60,181 nucleotides of DNA from positions 1-60,181 of the forward strand of contig CAJAYT010000054.1 of assembly GCA_903949285.1 (NCBI GenBank), in the 5' to 3' direction. Shown in pieces: positions 1-10,252 of the stretch. The notes beneath the pieces were generated by a model that saw only the letters and a program-made list of their open reading frames with translations, was not told the DNA's origin and made no database searches. Each line of letters begins with the position of its first letter. Within the stretch, counting starts at the first letter, position 1. The translations under genes were made by a program, and so were the position numbers. Origin of the DNA: an uncultured Burkholderiales bacterium (GTDB taxonomy: Bacteria; Pseudomonadota; Gammaproteobacteria; Burkholderiales; Burkholderiaceae_C).

Positions 1-584
1 ATCTGGGCTACCTAAAGTCACACATGCATTGATTCCAGTCTCAGCCTAATCAGAGGCACTTTTCAATGTTTTATTTACACTGCTCAAAATAATTATTAGT
101 TCGAGTCTCTTCAGGCGTCAACGAACCCGCTGGAAAGGGAAGCAATATTTTCAAAAACACAGGTAGCCTTGTTTGTAAATGAAAGAACCCTGCCACCAGT
201 GTGGATGCCTCTAGCCCCAGCATCGAACTTAGTAGAGCGATTCCCACAATACCTATTTAAGATCTTGCTATCTCAAGGTGTAAACGAATCTTTTATACGA
301 TAGGAATTAAATCATCTTGAGAAGGTGATTTATTGCAAATCAACTAATCGCAGCATCATTGATATTTTAAATATCTTCACCTATCACCTAGAAGGTTATC
401 AGTCCATGCATTATGTAGATGATTGCTACTCACTCTCAATGGTGATGGCCGATACGCCCTGTGGACCACTTTATAAAAGCACAATCACACCTGGTAATGC
501 ACTTAAGGAATTCGCTCTAAGCGGACAATTTCATTGATTTAGAGATCCTGCACCAGCGTAACTTAAAGTAACGCTTAAAAGACA
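1..584. other. No recognisable gene
   Basis: I see no convincing gene here. The only open frame of note begins with GTG at 325 and runs 70 codons to 537, but it has no recognisable motif and no clear ribosome binding site, so I do not call it. No tRNA, repeat array or strong promoter is apparent. The stretch lies beyond the terminator of the minus-strand tRNA-Ile gene. Confidence 0.5.
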
Positions 585-612
585 AAACCCCCATCATTGC
601 TGATGAGGGTTT
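585..612 (-). terminator. Rho-independent terminator of tRNA-Ile
   Basis: Seen in the sequence: a 12-position stem (585-596 with 601-612) with one C/A mismatch and a TTGC loop. On the minus strand it is followed by a T-rich run. It begins 8 nt past the CCA end of the tRNA-Ile gene, so it should end that transcript, and possibly read-through from hrcA. Confidence 0.75.
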
Positions 613-619
613 GCTTTTC

Positions 620-907
620 TGGTGGGCCCACCTGGACTCGAACCAGGGACCAAAGGATTCCGGTTTGTGTTGCTTTCGCAACTCCCTGGACTATGCCTTC
701 ATCATATTGATTGCTCAACTTAGATGGGTGCCGTCTAGTCTCTACACCTTCAACAGCACTTTCATGCTGAAGCTTGGCTCGGCGTTAGCTTGGATATTTC
801 TACCTTTAGCTTTCTCCGAATTTGACACCATCCCATAAACAGTTTCCACGTATATGGCACAACTTTCGCTATGAGTCCTCTGCTCTAACCAACTGAGCTA
901 TAGGCCC
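620..907 (-). tRNA. ileX: tRNA-Ile(CAU), interrupted by a group I intron
   Basis: On the minus strand, exon 1 is 907-871 (37 nt) and exon 2 is 659-620 (40 nt, ending in an encoded CCA). Joined, they give a complete 77-nt cloverleaf: acceptor stem GGGCCTA/TGGGCCC, D stem GCTC/GAGC, anticodon stem GAGGA/TCCTT, loop CTCATAA, T stem CCTGG/CCAGG, discriminator A73. The anticodon is CAT. The body resembles the AUA-reading tRNA-Ile2, whose C34 is converted to lysidine by TilS, more than elongator or initiator tRNA-Met; that identity is inferred from family resemblance. A 211-nt insert lies directly after the third anticodon base. The gene is downstream of hrcA on the same strand and has its own terminator. 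Confidence 0.93.
660..870 (-). ncRNA. Group I self-splicing intron (Azoarcus type) in tRNA-Ile
   Basis: Seen on the minus strand: the 5' exon ends in CAU, and the next bases fold into a P1 hairpin in which CAU-AGC pairs with GUU-GUG around a GAAA loop, leaving the U.G wobble expected at a group I 5' splice site. The intron ends in G (omega-G) before AATCC, which restores the anticodon loop exactly. Internal blocks match, from memory, the 205-nt Azoarcus BH72 tRNA-Ile intron, for example GGGATGGTGTCAAATTCGG, AGACTAGACGGCACCC, GGCATAGTCCAGGGAG and the final CACAAACCGG. P9 is a perfect GTTGC-GAAA-GCAAC hairpin. No endonuclease frame is present. It should be a subgroup IC3 ribozyme that excises itself from the pre-tRNA. 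Confidence 0.94.
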
Positions 908-972
908 TAGGTTGTTATTTTAACCTGAAGATTGATCGCTAACAGTCAAGCAAGTTAACAATCTTATGTGTT

Positions 973-1980
973 TTACTTGTGGCTCAGCGCATTTGTCAAA
1001 AGCTTTGAGGTAAGGTCAACAATTTGGATCATTCGCTCGTAGTGCATTCTTGTTGGTCCAATTACGCCTAATGTTCCAACAACTTGACCGTCCATCTCAT
1101 ATTTAGCGCTGACCACGGATAACTCCTCCACTGGCACGACCTGACTCTCTCCACCTATATAAATACGCACGCCATCTGCCTTAGCAGAGCTCTCCATGAG
1201 TTGAAGCAATTGAGCCTTTTGCTCAAATAAATCAAAAGCTCGCCTAAGTTGCCCCAAATCTCCCGAAAAATCGCTGACCGACAACAAATTGCGCTCACCA
1301 CTGATGATGACCTCATCTTGGGCCTGCGTTAGGACCTCTGTGCTAACCTGGACAGCTGCCTGCATTAATTTACCAATCTCCCCCCTAAGGGAATCCATTT
1401 CAGCCTTCAGTTTCTCCCGAACCAAATCAAAGCTCATGCCGGAGTAATTAGAATTGAGGTAGTTTGAGGTTTCAATAAGCTGCTGTGCTGAGTAGTCAGA
1501 TTCCGTGAAAATAACCCTATTTTGTACATCGCCGTCAGGAGAAACAATAATAACCAGGAGCCTTTTTTCAGACAGTCTCATGAACTCAATGTGACGAAAA
1601 ACCATGCCCCGCTTAGGAACCATGACAACACCCACAAAGTGTGAGAGACTCGACAACAAATTGGCGGCGTTTGAAATAATTTTTTGCGGCTGATCGGATT
1701 GCAAAACGGGAGTCTCAAGAACGTCGAGTTTTGTGGTCAGCATCGTGTCAACAAAGAGTCTGTAACCCCTAGATGTTGGGATCCTACCGGCTGAGGTATG
1801 AGGGCTCGTAATCAGACCCAAGTCCTCTAAATCAGCCATCACGTTTCTAATCGTAGCCGGAGAGAGCTCAATGCCAGAGGTTTTAGACAAAGTACGAGAA
1901 GCCACAGGTTGCCCGTCGGCAATGTAGCGCTCGACCAGTGTTTTTAACAAAAACTTGGCACGTTCATCAAGCATATTCAT
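973..1980 (-). CDS. hrcA: Heat-inducible transcription repressor HrcA
   Basis: HrcA is the repressor that binds CIRCE operators (TTAGCACTC-N9-GAGTGCTAA) and controls chaperone genes; GroEL keeps it active. The 335-residue product has the usual family length. The N-terminal winged helix (about 1-75) contains the typical '[17 protein letters not shown]' recognition region and '[12 protein letters not shown]'. The C-terminal part is the GAF-like dimerisation region. It is divergent from nadK with only 33 bp between the starts, a common arrangement in Burkholderiales. I see no CIRCE box in that gap, but a perfect one lies upstream of rpoH at 21066 in this window, so HrcA probably has a target on this same piece of DNA. 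Confidence 0.96.
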   Translation of the reverse strand: MNMLDERAKFLLKTLVERYIADGQPVASRTLSKTSGIELSPATIRNVMADLEDLGLITSPHTSAGRIPTSRGYRLFVDTMLTTKLDVLETPVLQSDQPQKIISNAANLLSSLSHFVGVVMVPKRGMVFRHIEFMRLSEKRLLVIIVSPDGDVQNRVIFTESDYSAQQLIETSNYLNSNYSGMSFDLVREKLKAEMDSLRGEIGKLMQAAVQVSTEVLTQAQDEVIISGERNLLSVSDFSGDLGQLRRAFDLFEQKAQLLQLMESSAKADGVRIYIGGESQVVPVEELSVVSAKYEMDGQVVGTLGVIGPTRMHYERMIQIVDLTSKLLTNALSHK

Positions 1981-2013
1981 ACAGAAGACAGATTTTAGTG
2001 ATTTAATTTCCCT

Positions 2014-2958
2014 ATGAAATCAAAATTTCGACAAATAGCGCTAATTGGCAAGTATGCCAAAGAAGTCAGAGAGAAAGCTCCAAGGGCTTTGGACGAATTA
2101 CATTCGTCTAAACCAAAAGCTAAACCCGCTCCGACCACCTCCCAGATACTCCAGAGCTTAACTCATTTTTTGCATCTTCAAGGTGCAGACGTTATTATCG
2201 AGCAAGAGACCGCAGCAAGCTGCGATCTGATAAGCCCTCAGATTCAAAATATTCAACAAATAGGCAAAACGTGTGACCTCGCTATTGTGGTCGGCGGAGA
2301 CGGCACCATGCTTGGATTCGGGAGACAACTCGCACCTTACGGTGTCCCACTTATAGGGATCAACCAAGGGCGCCTTGGATTTATTACCGACATCGCGCTT
2401 GATCAAATCGAGACCACCCTAGAGCCTATGCTACAAGGTAACTATACCGAGGATTTCAGGAGCCTATTTCTCGGTAAAGTCATTCGAGATGATGCCTGCG
2501 TTTTCAGCACTCTTGCTATGAACGACGTAGTCCTTAACAGAGGTGCAACATCGGGTATGGTCGAGCTGAGGGTAGAGGTGAACGGATACTTCTTGTCTAA
2601 CCAACGCGCAGACGGATTAATTATCGCAACCCCAACAGGATCCACCGCCTACGCCCTCTCATCGGGGGGCCCGATCATTCACCCGGCTTTAAAGGGCTGG
2701 GTGCTAGTACCCATTGCTCCGCACACCTTATCCAACCGTCCCATTGTTTTGGGGGATGATGCACAAATCACCGTTGAGCTGGTATCTGGTAAAGACGCGA
2801 GTGCAAACTTTGACATGCAGTCCTTAGCATCCCTTATCAAAGGGGACCGCATTGAGGTCTCTAAATCAGAGCACAGGGCACGCTTTTTGCACCCTGTGGG
2901 TTGGAGTTATTTTGATACTCTGCGTAAAAAACTCCACTGGAATGAGGGCGTGGCATGA
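2014..2958 (+). CDS. nadK: NAD kinase
   Basis: Phosphorylates NAD+ to NADP+ in the cytoplasm. The 314-residue product carries the GGDGT nucleotide-binding motif (about 94-98), the NDVVLNRG region (about 170) and the glycine-rich '[16 protein letters not shown]' segment (about 210-225) of the family. Residues 20-45 hold a Lys/Pro/Ala-rich insertion ('[11 protein letters not shown]') not typical of NadK. The last codon and stop overlap the recN start by 4 bp (ATGA), so the two are translationally coupled. The ATG at 2014 leaves 33 bp to the divergent hrcA. Confidence 0.97.
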   Translation: MKSKFRQIALIGKYAKEVREKAPRALDELHSSKPKAKPAPTTSQILQSLTHFLHLQGADVIIEQETAASCDLISPQIQNIQQIGKTCDLAIVVGGDGTMLGFGRQLAPYGVPLIGINQGRLGFITDIALDQIETTLEPMLQGNYTEDFRSLFLGKVIRDDACVFSTLAMNDVVLNRGATSGMVELRVEVNGYFLSNQRADGLIIATPTGSTAYALSSGGPIIHPALKGWVLVPIAPHTLSNRPIVLGDDAQITVELVSGKDASANFDMQSLASLIKGDRIEVSKSEHRARFLHPVGWSYFDTLRKKLHWNEGVA

Positions 2959-4679
2959 GTCTAAAGCGGATCACACTGAAAGATTTTGTCATCGTCAAGC
3001 ACCTAGAGTTGGACCTCTCCAACGGGTTCTCAGTCTTAAGCGGCGAGACAGGTGCGGGCAAATCCATTTTGATCGATGCCATTCAGTTGGCACTTGGGAA
3101 TCGGGCGGAGTCCTCCGTTATTCGTGAGGGAGCCTCTAAAACTGAGATCACACTAGAAATTGAGGCCTCCAAAAGTCTCGAGCCTTGGCTTGAGGAACAA
3201 GGTTTTAGCTTCGAGCCCGGCCAAACCGAACTACTTCTTAAACGAATTATCGATACGGGGGGCAAAAGCAGAGCTTGGATCAACGCAAGTCCGGCTACTG
3301 CAACACAACTGAGAGAGATTGGCGAGCGACTGATTGATATTCACGGTCAACACGCCTGGCAAAGCCTTACTAGGCCCAATTCCGTTCGAGCGCTCTTGGA
3401 CGCTTACGCTGGCATATCCACTGCACCGCTATTGAAGCTCTGGAACGAATGGCGTGAGGCTAAACAAGAATTGGCGCGTGCGCGCACTGAGCAAGATAAA
3501 CTGCACTCCGAGCGTGAGCGCCTTATTTGGCAAATCACAGAAGTCGATAAGCTCGCACCAGAAGCCAACGAGTGGGAAACCCTGAATACGCAGCACACCC
3601 GACTTGCCAATGCACAAACTCTGATCGAAGTTGCCCAAAAGGCCTACAACGCCTTGCAAGGAGATGAAGAAGGGGCCAATCAATTCATTGCCAACGCCCA
3701 GTCCGAGCTGGACTCGAACGCCCACCTTGATCTTGAATTTAACGAGTTAAGTGAGGCACTGGCGTCTGCAAGCGCTCAGATTTCGGACGTAGCACACTCG
3801 CTTCAGTCTTGGCTCAAAAGAACTGACCTTGATCCGCAAAGACTTGCTGAACTCGATGAGCGGATGTCCTTGTGGCTGTCATTAGCCAGGCGCTATAAAA
3901 GGCAGCCCAGCGAACTTCCCGAACTTTATGTATCTTGGAAAACAGAGCTCCAAAGGCTAGACCGCGCCGTCGATTTAGGCGCACTAGAAGCAAGTGAGTT
4001 AGCTGCGCAGAAAGCTTACAACGCCCAAGCCAAAAACATCGGGAAGATCAGGGAGCAGGCAGCACCTAAACTCTCCAGCGCCATCACCCAGGCCATGCAA
4101 GGACTTGGGATGCAGGGAGGATCCTTCGTCGTTCAAATCGACATAGCTGATCAACCAGGACCTTACGGTCTTGAGGAGGTTGCGTTCTTGGTAGCAGCTC
4201 ATTCTGGCGCGACCCCAAGAGCTGTCGCGAAAGTAGCTTCTGGGGGCGAGCTCTCACGAATTTCTTTGGCCATAGCGGTCACAACGAGTCAACTGGGTGA
4301 GGCACAGACCCTCATCTTCGATGAGGTTGACTCAGGAGTGGGCGGTGCAGTTGCACAGACGGTTGGAAAACTGATGAAAAAACTTGGCCAAGACCGCCAG
4401 GTGCTAGCCGTCACCCACCTTCCCCAAGTTGCAGCCTGCGCGGATCACCACTGGGTTGTCTCAAAAGCCCCAAGTTCGGGGGGAACATTAAGTCAAATGC
4501 AGTGCGTTGCAAATGAGGAACGGGTCAAGGAAATTGCGAGGATGCTGGGCGGCGAGGTGCTCTCAGAGACCACTCTTGCACATGCCAAAGAAATGCTACA
4601 ACAGATGAGTAAAGTTGACGATAAAGCGTCCTCAACCAAAGCGCCGACCAAAAAAAGCAGGAGCACCAGTCATGAGTAG
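2955..4679 (+). CDS. recN: DNA repair protein RecN
   Basis: An SMC-like ATPase that acts early in double-strand break repair. The 574-residue product has the Walker A motif GETGAGKS near residue 33, a central region rich in heptad-like charged sequence (about 160-400) expected to form the coiled coil, the ABC signature VASGGELSR near 426, and the Walker B segment '[11 protein letters not shown]' near 455. It overlaps nadK by 4 bp and the following rapZ by 8 bp, indicating an operon. The last 20 residues are a Lys/Ser/Thr-rich tail. Confidence 0.97.
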   Translation: MSLKRITLKDFVIVKHLELDLSNGFSVLSGETGAGKSILIDAIQLALGNRAESSVIREGASKTEITLEIEASKSLEPWLEEQGFSFEPGQTELLLKRIIDTGGKSRAWINASPATATQLREIGERLIDIHGQHAWQSLTRPNSVRALLDAYAGISTAPLLKLWNEWREAKQELARARTEQDKLHSERERLIWQITEVDKLAPEANEWETLNTQHTRLANAQTLIEVAQKAYNALQGDEEGANQFIANAQSELDSNAHLDLEFNELSEALASASAQISDVAHSLQSWLKRTDLDPQRLAELDERMSLWLSLARRYKRQPSELPELYVSWKTELQRLDRAVDLGALEASELAAQKAYNAQAKNIGKIREQAAPKLSSAITQAMQGLGMQGGSFVVQIDIADQPGPYGLEEVAFLVAAHSGATPRAVAKVASGGELSRISLAIAVTTSQLGEAQTLIFDEVDSGVGGAVAQTVGKLMKKLGQDRQVLAVTHLPQVAACADHHWVVSKAPSSGGTLSQMQCVANEERVKEIARMLGGEVLSETTLAHAKEMLQQMSKVDDKASSTKAPTKKSRSTSHE

Positions 4680-5574
4680 TGAACTCGTTTTGATCACTGG
4701 CATGTCTGGCTCTGGCAAGTCCGTTGCGCTGCACGCCCTGGAAGATTTGGGTTATTACTGCGTGGACAACCTCCCCCCAGAGCTGCTCATATCCTTTGTG
4801 GATCTTGAGAACAAATTAAAGGCAGAGAAAGTCGCAATTGCAATGGATGTGAGGAGTCGAGGAGCACTTCACTTAGTCCCAGCTCAGCTCAAAAAGCTAA
4901 GGGAAAGAAATATCAACATTAGACTGCTCTTTTTAGAGTCCAACACGGACACTCTCGTTCACCGCTACTCTGAGACGCGCAGACGTCATCCCCTATCTCA
5001 ATCAACCCCATCTAATACCTCCAATCACACTGGCGAGTCTGGGAACTCGAGCAACCCAAGTATTCGAAACCTGGGTGAGTCCATTGAGCTGGAGCGAGAG
5101 TTGCTCGCTGATCTTCGGGAGATGTCGCACATTATCGATACCAGTTTACTAAAAAACTCTAAACTGCAAAGCTACATCCATGCATTAATTGGCGCCCCCG
5201 CTGCAGCCCTCACTCTCATGTTTGAATCATTTGCCTTCAAACGTGGAATTCCAGTTCACGCTGACTATGTATTTGACGTCAGAATGTTGCCCAATCCGCA
5301 CTACGAATCCAATCTTAAATCTTTGACGGGCATGGACGCGCCTGTATCCAATTGGTTGGATCAGCACGCAAGTGTGCAGGCCATGGCTCAACAGATCTCA
5401 CAATTTGTAAGCAATTGGCTTCCTGCCTTAGATGAAGACCACCGAAGTTATGTCACTGTTGCAATAGGCTGCACGGGTGGGCAACACAGATCGGTCTATT
5501 TGGTTGAAAAACTCGCAACAGAATTCTCCGCCAACTGGGTCACCTTAAAACGTCACCGTGAACTGGGTGACTAA
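4672..5574 (+). CDS. rapZ: RNase adapter protein RapZ
   Basis: RapZ is a P-loop protein. In enterobacteria it delivers the sRNA GlmZ to RNase E and so tunes glucosamine-6-phosphate synthesis; its role in betaproteobacteria is less clear. The start at 4672 puts the P-loop GMSGSGKS at residues 10-17; an upstream TTG at 4615 lies inside recN and is less likely. '[10 protein letters not shown]' and the C-terminal '[10 protein letters not shown]' motif are present. Between them lies an extra Ser/Asn-rich stretch of about 25 residues ('[20 protein letters not shown]') that makes the protein 300 residues instead of about 284. Its frequent partner hprK is not adjacent. It converges on mutY with overlapping stop codons. 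Confidence 0.93.
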   Translation: MSSELVLITGMSGSGKSVALHALEDLGYYCVDNLPPELLISFVDLENKLKAEKVAIAMDVRSRGALHLVPAQLKKLRERNINIRLLFLESNTDTLVHRYSETRRRHPLSQSTPSNTSNHTGESGNSSNPSIRNLGESIELERELLADLREMSHIIDTSLLKNSKLQSYIHALIGAPAAALTLMFESFAFKRGIPVHADYVFDVRMLPNPHYESNLKSLTGMDAPVSNWLDQHASVQAMAQQISQFVSNWLPALDEDHRSYVTVAIGCTGGQHRSVYLVEKLATEFSANWVTLKRHRELGD

Positions 5575-6722
5575 GTGAGTTCAGACTCCAGCTGAATCAT
5601 CAACTTTCTAACCGGCGCGGGCAAACCCAGAGGCGACCAACTCTTCATGCTATACCAGGCTCCATTTGAGAACGCACCGTCTGCGTTGTTTGGGTTATTT
5701 GTTGGGGCGGGGTTGTATTGACTCAGTTTTTTAGAATTAAAGTGCTTCGTTTGAGTCCAGTGCAATATCAGCTCCTTGTGCGTTAGCGCGTGCGTAACCG
5801 GCTCCCTATGATGAAGTTTTTTAGCTCCAACAAGCGCGGCGCACGCCTCTAATTCCGCTTGAGTGTTTAGTACGGGAACACAATAAAGTCCGGCCCATAT
5901 GCCCTTGGCAGGTCTTTTTTCAAGCCAAATTTGATGCCTCTCGTTGATTAGACATAACATCCACAAAGAATGTGTCGTGCGCTTAATTTTCTTTGTTTTT
6001 ACCGGGTATTGGTGCGGCTCACCACTGCGCACCGCGACACACATATTCTTTGCAGGACAAACTTCGCATTTGGGATTTTTGGGGGTGCACACCGTTGCCC
6101 CCAAATCCATGATGCCCTGGGTATAAGTTGGCATGTCTTTCTTGGATGCGGGCAGCATGTGCATCGCCACACCCCAAAGCTCTTTTAAGTTTGAGGAAAC
6201 TGATAAATCCAATCCGTACCCCATCAGCCGGGTTAAAACGCGCTTAACGTTTCCGTCTAAGATGGGTACGCGTTCAGAAAAGCAGATAGAGGCAATTGCA
6301 GCCGCGGTGCTAGGGCCAATTCCAGCAAGTGTTTGGAGCGTTTGAAAATCACGCGGAAAATCTCCACCGTGTAAGCGCACAATGTCTTGAGCGCAGCGGT
6401 GCAGATTTCTGGCCCGCGAGTAATACCCAAGTCCACTCCACAGACCTAGGACTTCGTCTTGATTTGCCTTAGCCAGACTTTGAACGTTTGGAAAGCGTTG
6501 CATAAAACGCTCAAAATAAGAAATCACAGTTACGACCTGCGTTTGCTGAAGCATGATCTCCGACACCCAAACCCTGTAGGGATCTAAAACCACCTGCCAA
6601 GGTAGGTCGTGACGACCGTGAGTTCGCTGCCATTTAACCAAAACAGAGGCAAAACTCACTCTCCTTACCCCGGGCGTGTTGGAACCAATGGGAGATGTTA
6701 AGGTAGGCTTAGAAGTCAGCAC
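5571..6722 (-). CDS. mutY: Adenine DNA glycosylase MutY
   Basis: Removes adenine mispaired with 8-oxoguanine. The 383-residue product has the catalytic Glu region '[11 protein letters not shown]', the helix-hairpin-helix '[12 protein letters not shown]', the catalytic Asp region '[11 protein letters not shown]', and the [4Fe-4S] ligands C-x6-C-x2-C-x5-C ('[17 protein letters not shown]'). A NUDIX-like C-terminal domain for 8-oxoG recognition follows from about 250. It includes an Asn/Pro-rich insertion ('[13 protein letters not shown]') near 350. It sits directly downstream of mutM on the same strand, so both parts of the 8-oxoG repair pathway are together. Confidence 0.97.
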   Translation of the reverse strand: MLTSKPTLTSPIGSNTPGVRRVSFASVLVKWQRTHGRHDLPWQVVLDPYRVWVSEIMLQQTQVVTVISYFERFMQRFPNVQSLAKANQDEVLGLWSGLGYYSRARNLHRCAQDIVRLHGGDFPRDFQTLQTLAGIGPSTAAAIASICFSERVPILDGNVKRVLTRLMGYGLDLSVSSNLKELWGVAMHMLPASKKDMPTYTQGIMDLGATVCTPKNPKCEVCPAKNMCVAVRSGEPHQYPVKTKKIKRTTHSLWMLCLINERHQIWLEKRPAKGIWAGLYCVPVLNTQAELEACAALVGAKKLHHREPVTHALTHKELILHWTQTKHFNSKKLSQYNPAPTNNPNNADGAFSNGAWYSMKSWSPLGLPAPVRKLMIQLESELT

Positions 6723-6740
6723 AATTTAAAAGCGATGGGT

Positions 6741-7562
6741 TCATTTCTGACAGGCAGGACAAAAAAATGTCGAGCGCTGACCTTGAACGATTTGTTTGAT
6801 GGGGGTTTGACATTGCTTGCAGGGCTGTCCTTGTCTGGCGTATACAAAACTCTCTAACTGGAAGTATCCACTCTCACCCATTGCGTTTGAGAAGTTTTGG
6901 AGGGTACTACCCCCCACCTCTATGGCACGCGTTAAAGTCTCCTTTATGGCACGGTGCAAAAGCAAGCACTGGGATTTGGTAATTTTTGCGCTTGATCGGG
7001 TTGGCCGAATGCGTGCCATAAATAAAGATTCACTTGCATAAATGTTTCCAACTCCGACCACAATCTGCCCACCCAATAACGCTTGTTTGATATTAACTCT
7101 GCGCTGTCGTAGGGCTTTGTAGAGTTGAAGCGGTGTGAAATCCTCCCCTAAAGGCTCAACCCCCAGTTTGCCGAGCAACTTGTTAACTATTGGCGCGTTG
7201 AGATGAGGTGCAAAAACAACCGCCCCAAACCGCCTTGGATCATTCAGCGTGAGTACACCCCGGCTGGTCTGCAACACAAAATGATCGTGCAATTTGGTAT
7301 TCAAGCGGGACTCGGTTGAGGACTCAAACCTGAGGGAACCGGACATCCCTAAATGCAATATTAAGAGGGAGGGGTCCATTTCAATTAACAAATATTTGCC
7401 GCGTCGGTTCACGCGCTTTACGGTTAGTCCTTGCAAATCACTGGGCGAACACCCCAAGGGCCACCTGAGCGGCTTTCCTAGGTGCGCACTTTGTATCTGC
7501 GCCCCTTTGATTTGGTCTGCAAAACTAAGTCTGGTTACTTCAACTTCTGGTAATTCGGGCAT
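6741..7562 (-). CDS. mutM: Formamidopyrimidine-DNA glycosylase MutM (Fpg)
   Basis: Excises 8-oxoguanine and formamidopyrimidines and nicks the abasic site. The 273-residue length is standard. The N-terminus MPELPEVEV supplies the catalytic Pro2 and Glu3; the conserved lysine is in 'RRGKYLL'. The C-terminal zinc finger has two CxxC pairs ('CKQC' and 'CPAC'). It is 18 bp upstream of mutY, and its start is about 40 bp from the divergent TPR gene. Confidence 0.97.
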   Translation of the reverse strand: MPELPEVEVTRLSFADQIKGAQIQSAHLGKPLRWPLGCSPSDLQGLTVKRVNRRGKYLLIEMDPSLLILHLGMSGSLRFESSTESRLNTKLHDHFVLQTSRGVLTLNDPRRFGAVVFAPHLNAPIVNKLLGKLGVEPLGEDFTPLQLYKALRQRRVNIKQALLGGQIVVGVGNIYASESLFMARIRPTRSSAKITKSQCLLLHRAIKETLTRAIEVGGSTLQNFSNAMGESGYFQLESFVYARQGQPCKQCQTPIKQIVQGQRSTFFCPACQK

Positions 7563-7602
7563 GGATGTGCAAAATATAGTTCCTTGGCATTATCATCTCA
7601 CT

Positions 7603-9549
7603 ATGCAAGCCCTACTCAATCTCCGAAATTTAGCCCTAATTAGTTCGATGAAATCACTGACTTCGTATGGCAAAAAACACACATTCGTACACCGGTTCAA
7701 CTTGTCTGAGGGCGGTACCTTGAGAGGTACCCCAAAGGGACTCCGGTTGAAGGGATGCCGATTGTCAAGGTTGGCACAAGTAATTGGCTTAGCCATGAGT
7801 GTTCTCATGAGCGTCAACGCCAGTTTAGCTGCAGCTCCCAAGAACAGAAGCACCAAAGACTTGAAAACACCGACTCAAAGCGCAGCACCTGCTGCTAAGA
7901 GCTCTGAGGAACACGTTGCCAATTCCAATTTAAGTGGTGAACTGTTACTAGAGATTTTGCTGGGTGAACTTAACAACGAGCAAGGAGTACCCTCAACGGG
8001 ATACTCCTTCATCATGGACGCTGCCAAGAAGTCAAAAGATCCTGGGCTCTACAAACGAGCCGTAGATATTGCGTTGCACGCCCGCTCTGGACCCTCTGCG
8101 TTAGAGGCCGCTAAGTCTTGGAAACACTTAGATCCAGCCTCTAAGGAAGCAAATCGCTATGTTTTAGATATTTTATTGGCTCTCAATAAAATTGAGCAAA
8201 CTGAGGAACCTCTCAAGACAGATCTAGCCCTGACCTCGCAAATTGAGCAGGCAAAGGCAATCTCCCTCATTCCTCAGTTATACGCTCAGGTCAACGATAA
8301 AGCGCTTGCCTTAAAAGTTGTTGAACAAAGTCTGGGTTCTTTTAAAACCAGAGCTGACACGACCGCTGTGAGCTGGATTACGATCGCCAGAATGCGCCTG
8401 ATGGCCGCCATGTCAGAGTCTTCGCTACAGGCACTTCAAAAAGGTCTCTCCGCTGACCCACAATCAACACAGGGAACACTCCTAGCGATTGAACTCGCCA
8501 GCACCCACACGCCAGGTGCAGAGGAATTACTTAAACCAGCCCTGGAGTTGCAAACCAATGCCAGCGTACGCCTGCAGTGGGTTAGAAGCCTGATAGAGAT
8601 GGACCGTCTCAATGAGGCTGGCGATCAGCTTGTTCAAATCACACTCAAGTCCCCTGAATTTCCTGACGGATGGTTGCTACTGGGTAGCTTACAACTCGAG
8701 CAAGGTCAGATTGAGAAAGCACAAAATTCGATCCAAACTTACCTGAAGCTAGCCGGCGAGAATCCAGGCGGCGTTAACTCACAAGGCATGGGGCAGGCTT
8801 ACCTCATGATGGCACAGATTGCTCAAAAGCAAAACGATCCTATTTTGGCCGACAGTTGGCTGCTCAAAATAGAGGATCCCATTTTGGTAATGCGTGCTCA
8901 GTTCCAACGGGCAAGCATTATGGCCGGTAAAGGCAAATTGCAAGATGCGATCGATCTGATAGACGGTTTGCCAAGCAAAACCGCTGGCGAAGTAAGGAGC
9001 AAGGTCCTTGCTAAAGCTCAACTCTACCGCGAAAACAAAGTCTACGAGAGTGCTTACAACATCTTGGCCAAGTACTTGAAATCGAACCCCAACGATTTTG
9101 ACATAGCCTATGAAATGTCGATGGTTGCCGAAAAGCTCAAACGATACAGCGATATGGAGAAGATTTTGCGCTCCATCATCGCAAAGCAGCCTGACTATGT
9201 ACAAGCTTATAACGCGCTTGGTTTTTCTCTAGCGGACAGAAACCTAATGCTCCCTGAGGCTAAGAAGCTGATCACCAAAGCCCTGGAATTCTCCCCCGAT
9301 GATCCGTTCATCACGGACAGCTTAGGTTGGGTAGAGTTTCGCTTGGGCAATAACTTGGAGGCCTTGGCCATTTTGGAGCGTGCTTATGCGAGTAAATCCG
9401 ACCCCGAAATCGCAGCTCATTTGGGAGAGGTTTTGTGGGTTCTTAAAAGAAACACCGACGCCCTCAAAATTTGGGGCGAGGGTCTCAAATTGAATCCTGA
9501 TGATGATGTTTTAAAAGAAACTATTGATCGACTCAAAGCCCCCCTATAA
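7603..9549 (+). CDS. Exported tetratricopeptide-repeat protein
   Basis: A TPR protein of up to 648 residues found next to lolB in many betaproteobacteria; its function is not established. The N-terminus holds a secretion signal ('AQVIGLAMSVLMSVNASLAAA'), so the repeats should lie in the periplasm. TPR-like helical pairs fill the remainder, with clear units near the C-terminus ('AYNALGFSLADRN', 'DSLGWVEFRLGNNLEALAILERAY'). The start is uncertain. ATG 7603 and ATG 7648 both put an unusually long basic stretch before the signal; TTG 7720, preceded by GAGGGCGG, would give a conventional signal peptide. A role in envelope assembly beside LolB is inference from position. Confidence 0.85.
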   Translation: MQALLNLRNLALISSMKSLTSYGKKHTFVHRFNLSEGGTLRGTPKGLRLKGCRLSRLAQVIGLAMSVLMSVNASLAAAPKNRSTKDLKTPTQSAAPAAKSSEEHVANSNLSGELLLEILLGELNNEQGVPSTGYSFIMDAAKKSKDPGLYKRAVDIALHARSGPSALEAAKSWKHLDPASKEANRYVLDILLALNKIEQTEEPLKTDLALTSQIEQAKAISLIPQLYAQVNDKALALKVVEQSLGSFKTRADTTAVSWITIARMRLMAAMSESSLQALQKGLSADPQSTQGTLLAIELASTHTPGAEELLKPALELQTNASVRLQWVRSLIEMDRLNEAGDQLVQITLKSPEFPDGWLLLGSLQLEQGQIEKAQNSIQTYLKLAGENPGGVNSQGMGQAYLMMAQIAQKQNDPILADSWLLKIEDPILVMRAQFQRASIMAGKGKLQDAIDLIDGLPSKTAGEVRSKVLAKAQLYRENKVYESAYNILAKYLKSNPNDFDIAYEMSMVAEKLKRYSDMEKILRSIIAKQPDYVQAYNALGFSLADRNLMLPEAKKLITKALEFSPDDPFITDSLGWVEFRLGNNLEALAILERAYASKSDPEIAAHLGEVLWVLKRNTDALKIWGEGLKLNPDDDVLKETIDRLKAPL

Positions 9550-9669
9550 ACTGAGGAGTCAAATATTTTCCAATTGGCCTACATTCATTGAGTTTCGGTC
9601 AGATCTGTTCACATCATTTCACCGCTTGAATTCGAGTCTTATTCAGCTCCATTTTTTTTAACCCAACAA

Positions 9670-10218
9670 ATGCTAAGACTTTCTCCACGATTGGTTTGGA
9701 TTTTTTGCACTCTGCTGAGCGCACTCTTACTCAGCTCCTGTTCTACGCAGCGCCCGCCTCGCCTCGGACTTGCTACAAACCCAGATGCAACGTGGACTGG
9801 GAAATTAAATTTAACACTGGAGACCGAACCCAAACAAAGCTTCTCTGCTGAGTTTGATCTGCAAGGCGACCCGCTTAATGGGGCAATGCAGTTTTACACG
9901 AGCTTGGGGACAACGCTTGCCTACGCGCAGTGGAACGCTGAAGGCGCTGAGTTACTTGGATCGAGCGGGGAAAGTCTTCACTTCACCTCCATAGAAGCAC
10001 TCTCCCAAAAGTACATGGGCGCAACACTTCCTGTAGATCTCATTTTTGCTTGGGCAAACGGGGAGCCAGTGCGCGCGCCGCAAGGTTGGAGTGTGGTTGA
10101 AGCCCGCGCCCAGTCCACCTCGCAAGTCGATGGTGCCATGAACGAGTTAAGGGCAACCAGGGATTTTCCCCTCCCCAGGGTACAGTTACGTCTGTGGTTA
10201 AAGAAAACAAGTGACTGA
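9670..10218 (+). CDS. lolB: Outer-membrane lipoprotein receptor LolB
   Basis: LolB receives lipoproteins from LolA and inserts them in the outer membrane. The 182-residue product begins with a lipoprotein signal peptide ending in the lipobox LSSC (Cys near residue 24). The body is short and divergent, as is usual for LolB, and contains the typical 'WTGKLNL' opening strand. Assignment rests on this plus its fixed position between the TPR gene and ispE. It ends 34 bp before ispE, so the two are probably cotranscribed. Confidence 0.87.
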   Translation: MLRLSPRLVWIFCTLLSALLLSSCSTQRPPRLGLATNPDATWTGKLNLTLETEPKQSFSAEFDLQGDPLNGAMQFYTSLGTTLAYAQWNAEGAELLGSSGESLHFTSIEALSQKYMGATLPVDLIFAWANGEPVRAPQGWSVVEARAQSTSQVDGAMNELRATRDFPLPRVQLRLWLKKTSD

Positions 10219-10252
10219 TACCAATGATTAATCAAAGTTCTGATCTAGCCGT

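Noticed and set aside
325..537. 70-codon GTG frame at the left end
   Set aside because: No ribosome site, no motif and no coding-like context.
611..838. 75-codon open frame on the plus strand
   Set aside because: It lies antisense to the tRNA-Ile exon and group I intron; its content is explained by the RNA gene.
917..949. Promoter-like TTGACT and TAAAAT before tRNA-Ile
   Set aside because: The spacing is 21 bp, too long for a normal sigma-70 promoter; the tRNA may be read from hrcA.
7294..7602. Long N-terminal extension of the TPR protein
   Set aside because: It would overlap mutM on the other strand by about 270 bp; later starts fit a signal peptide.
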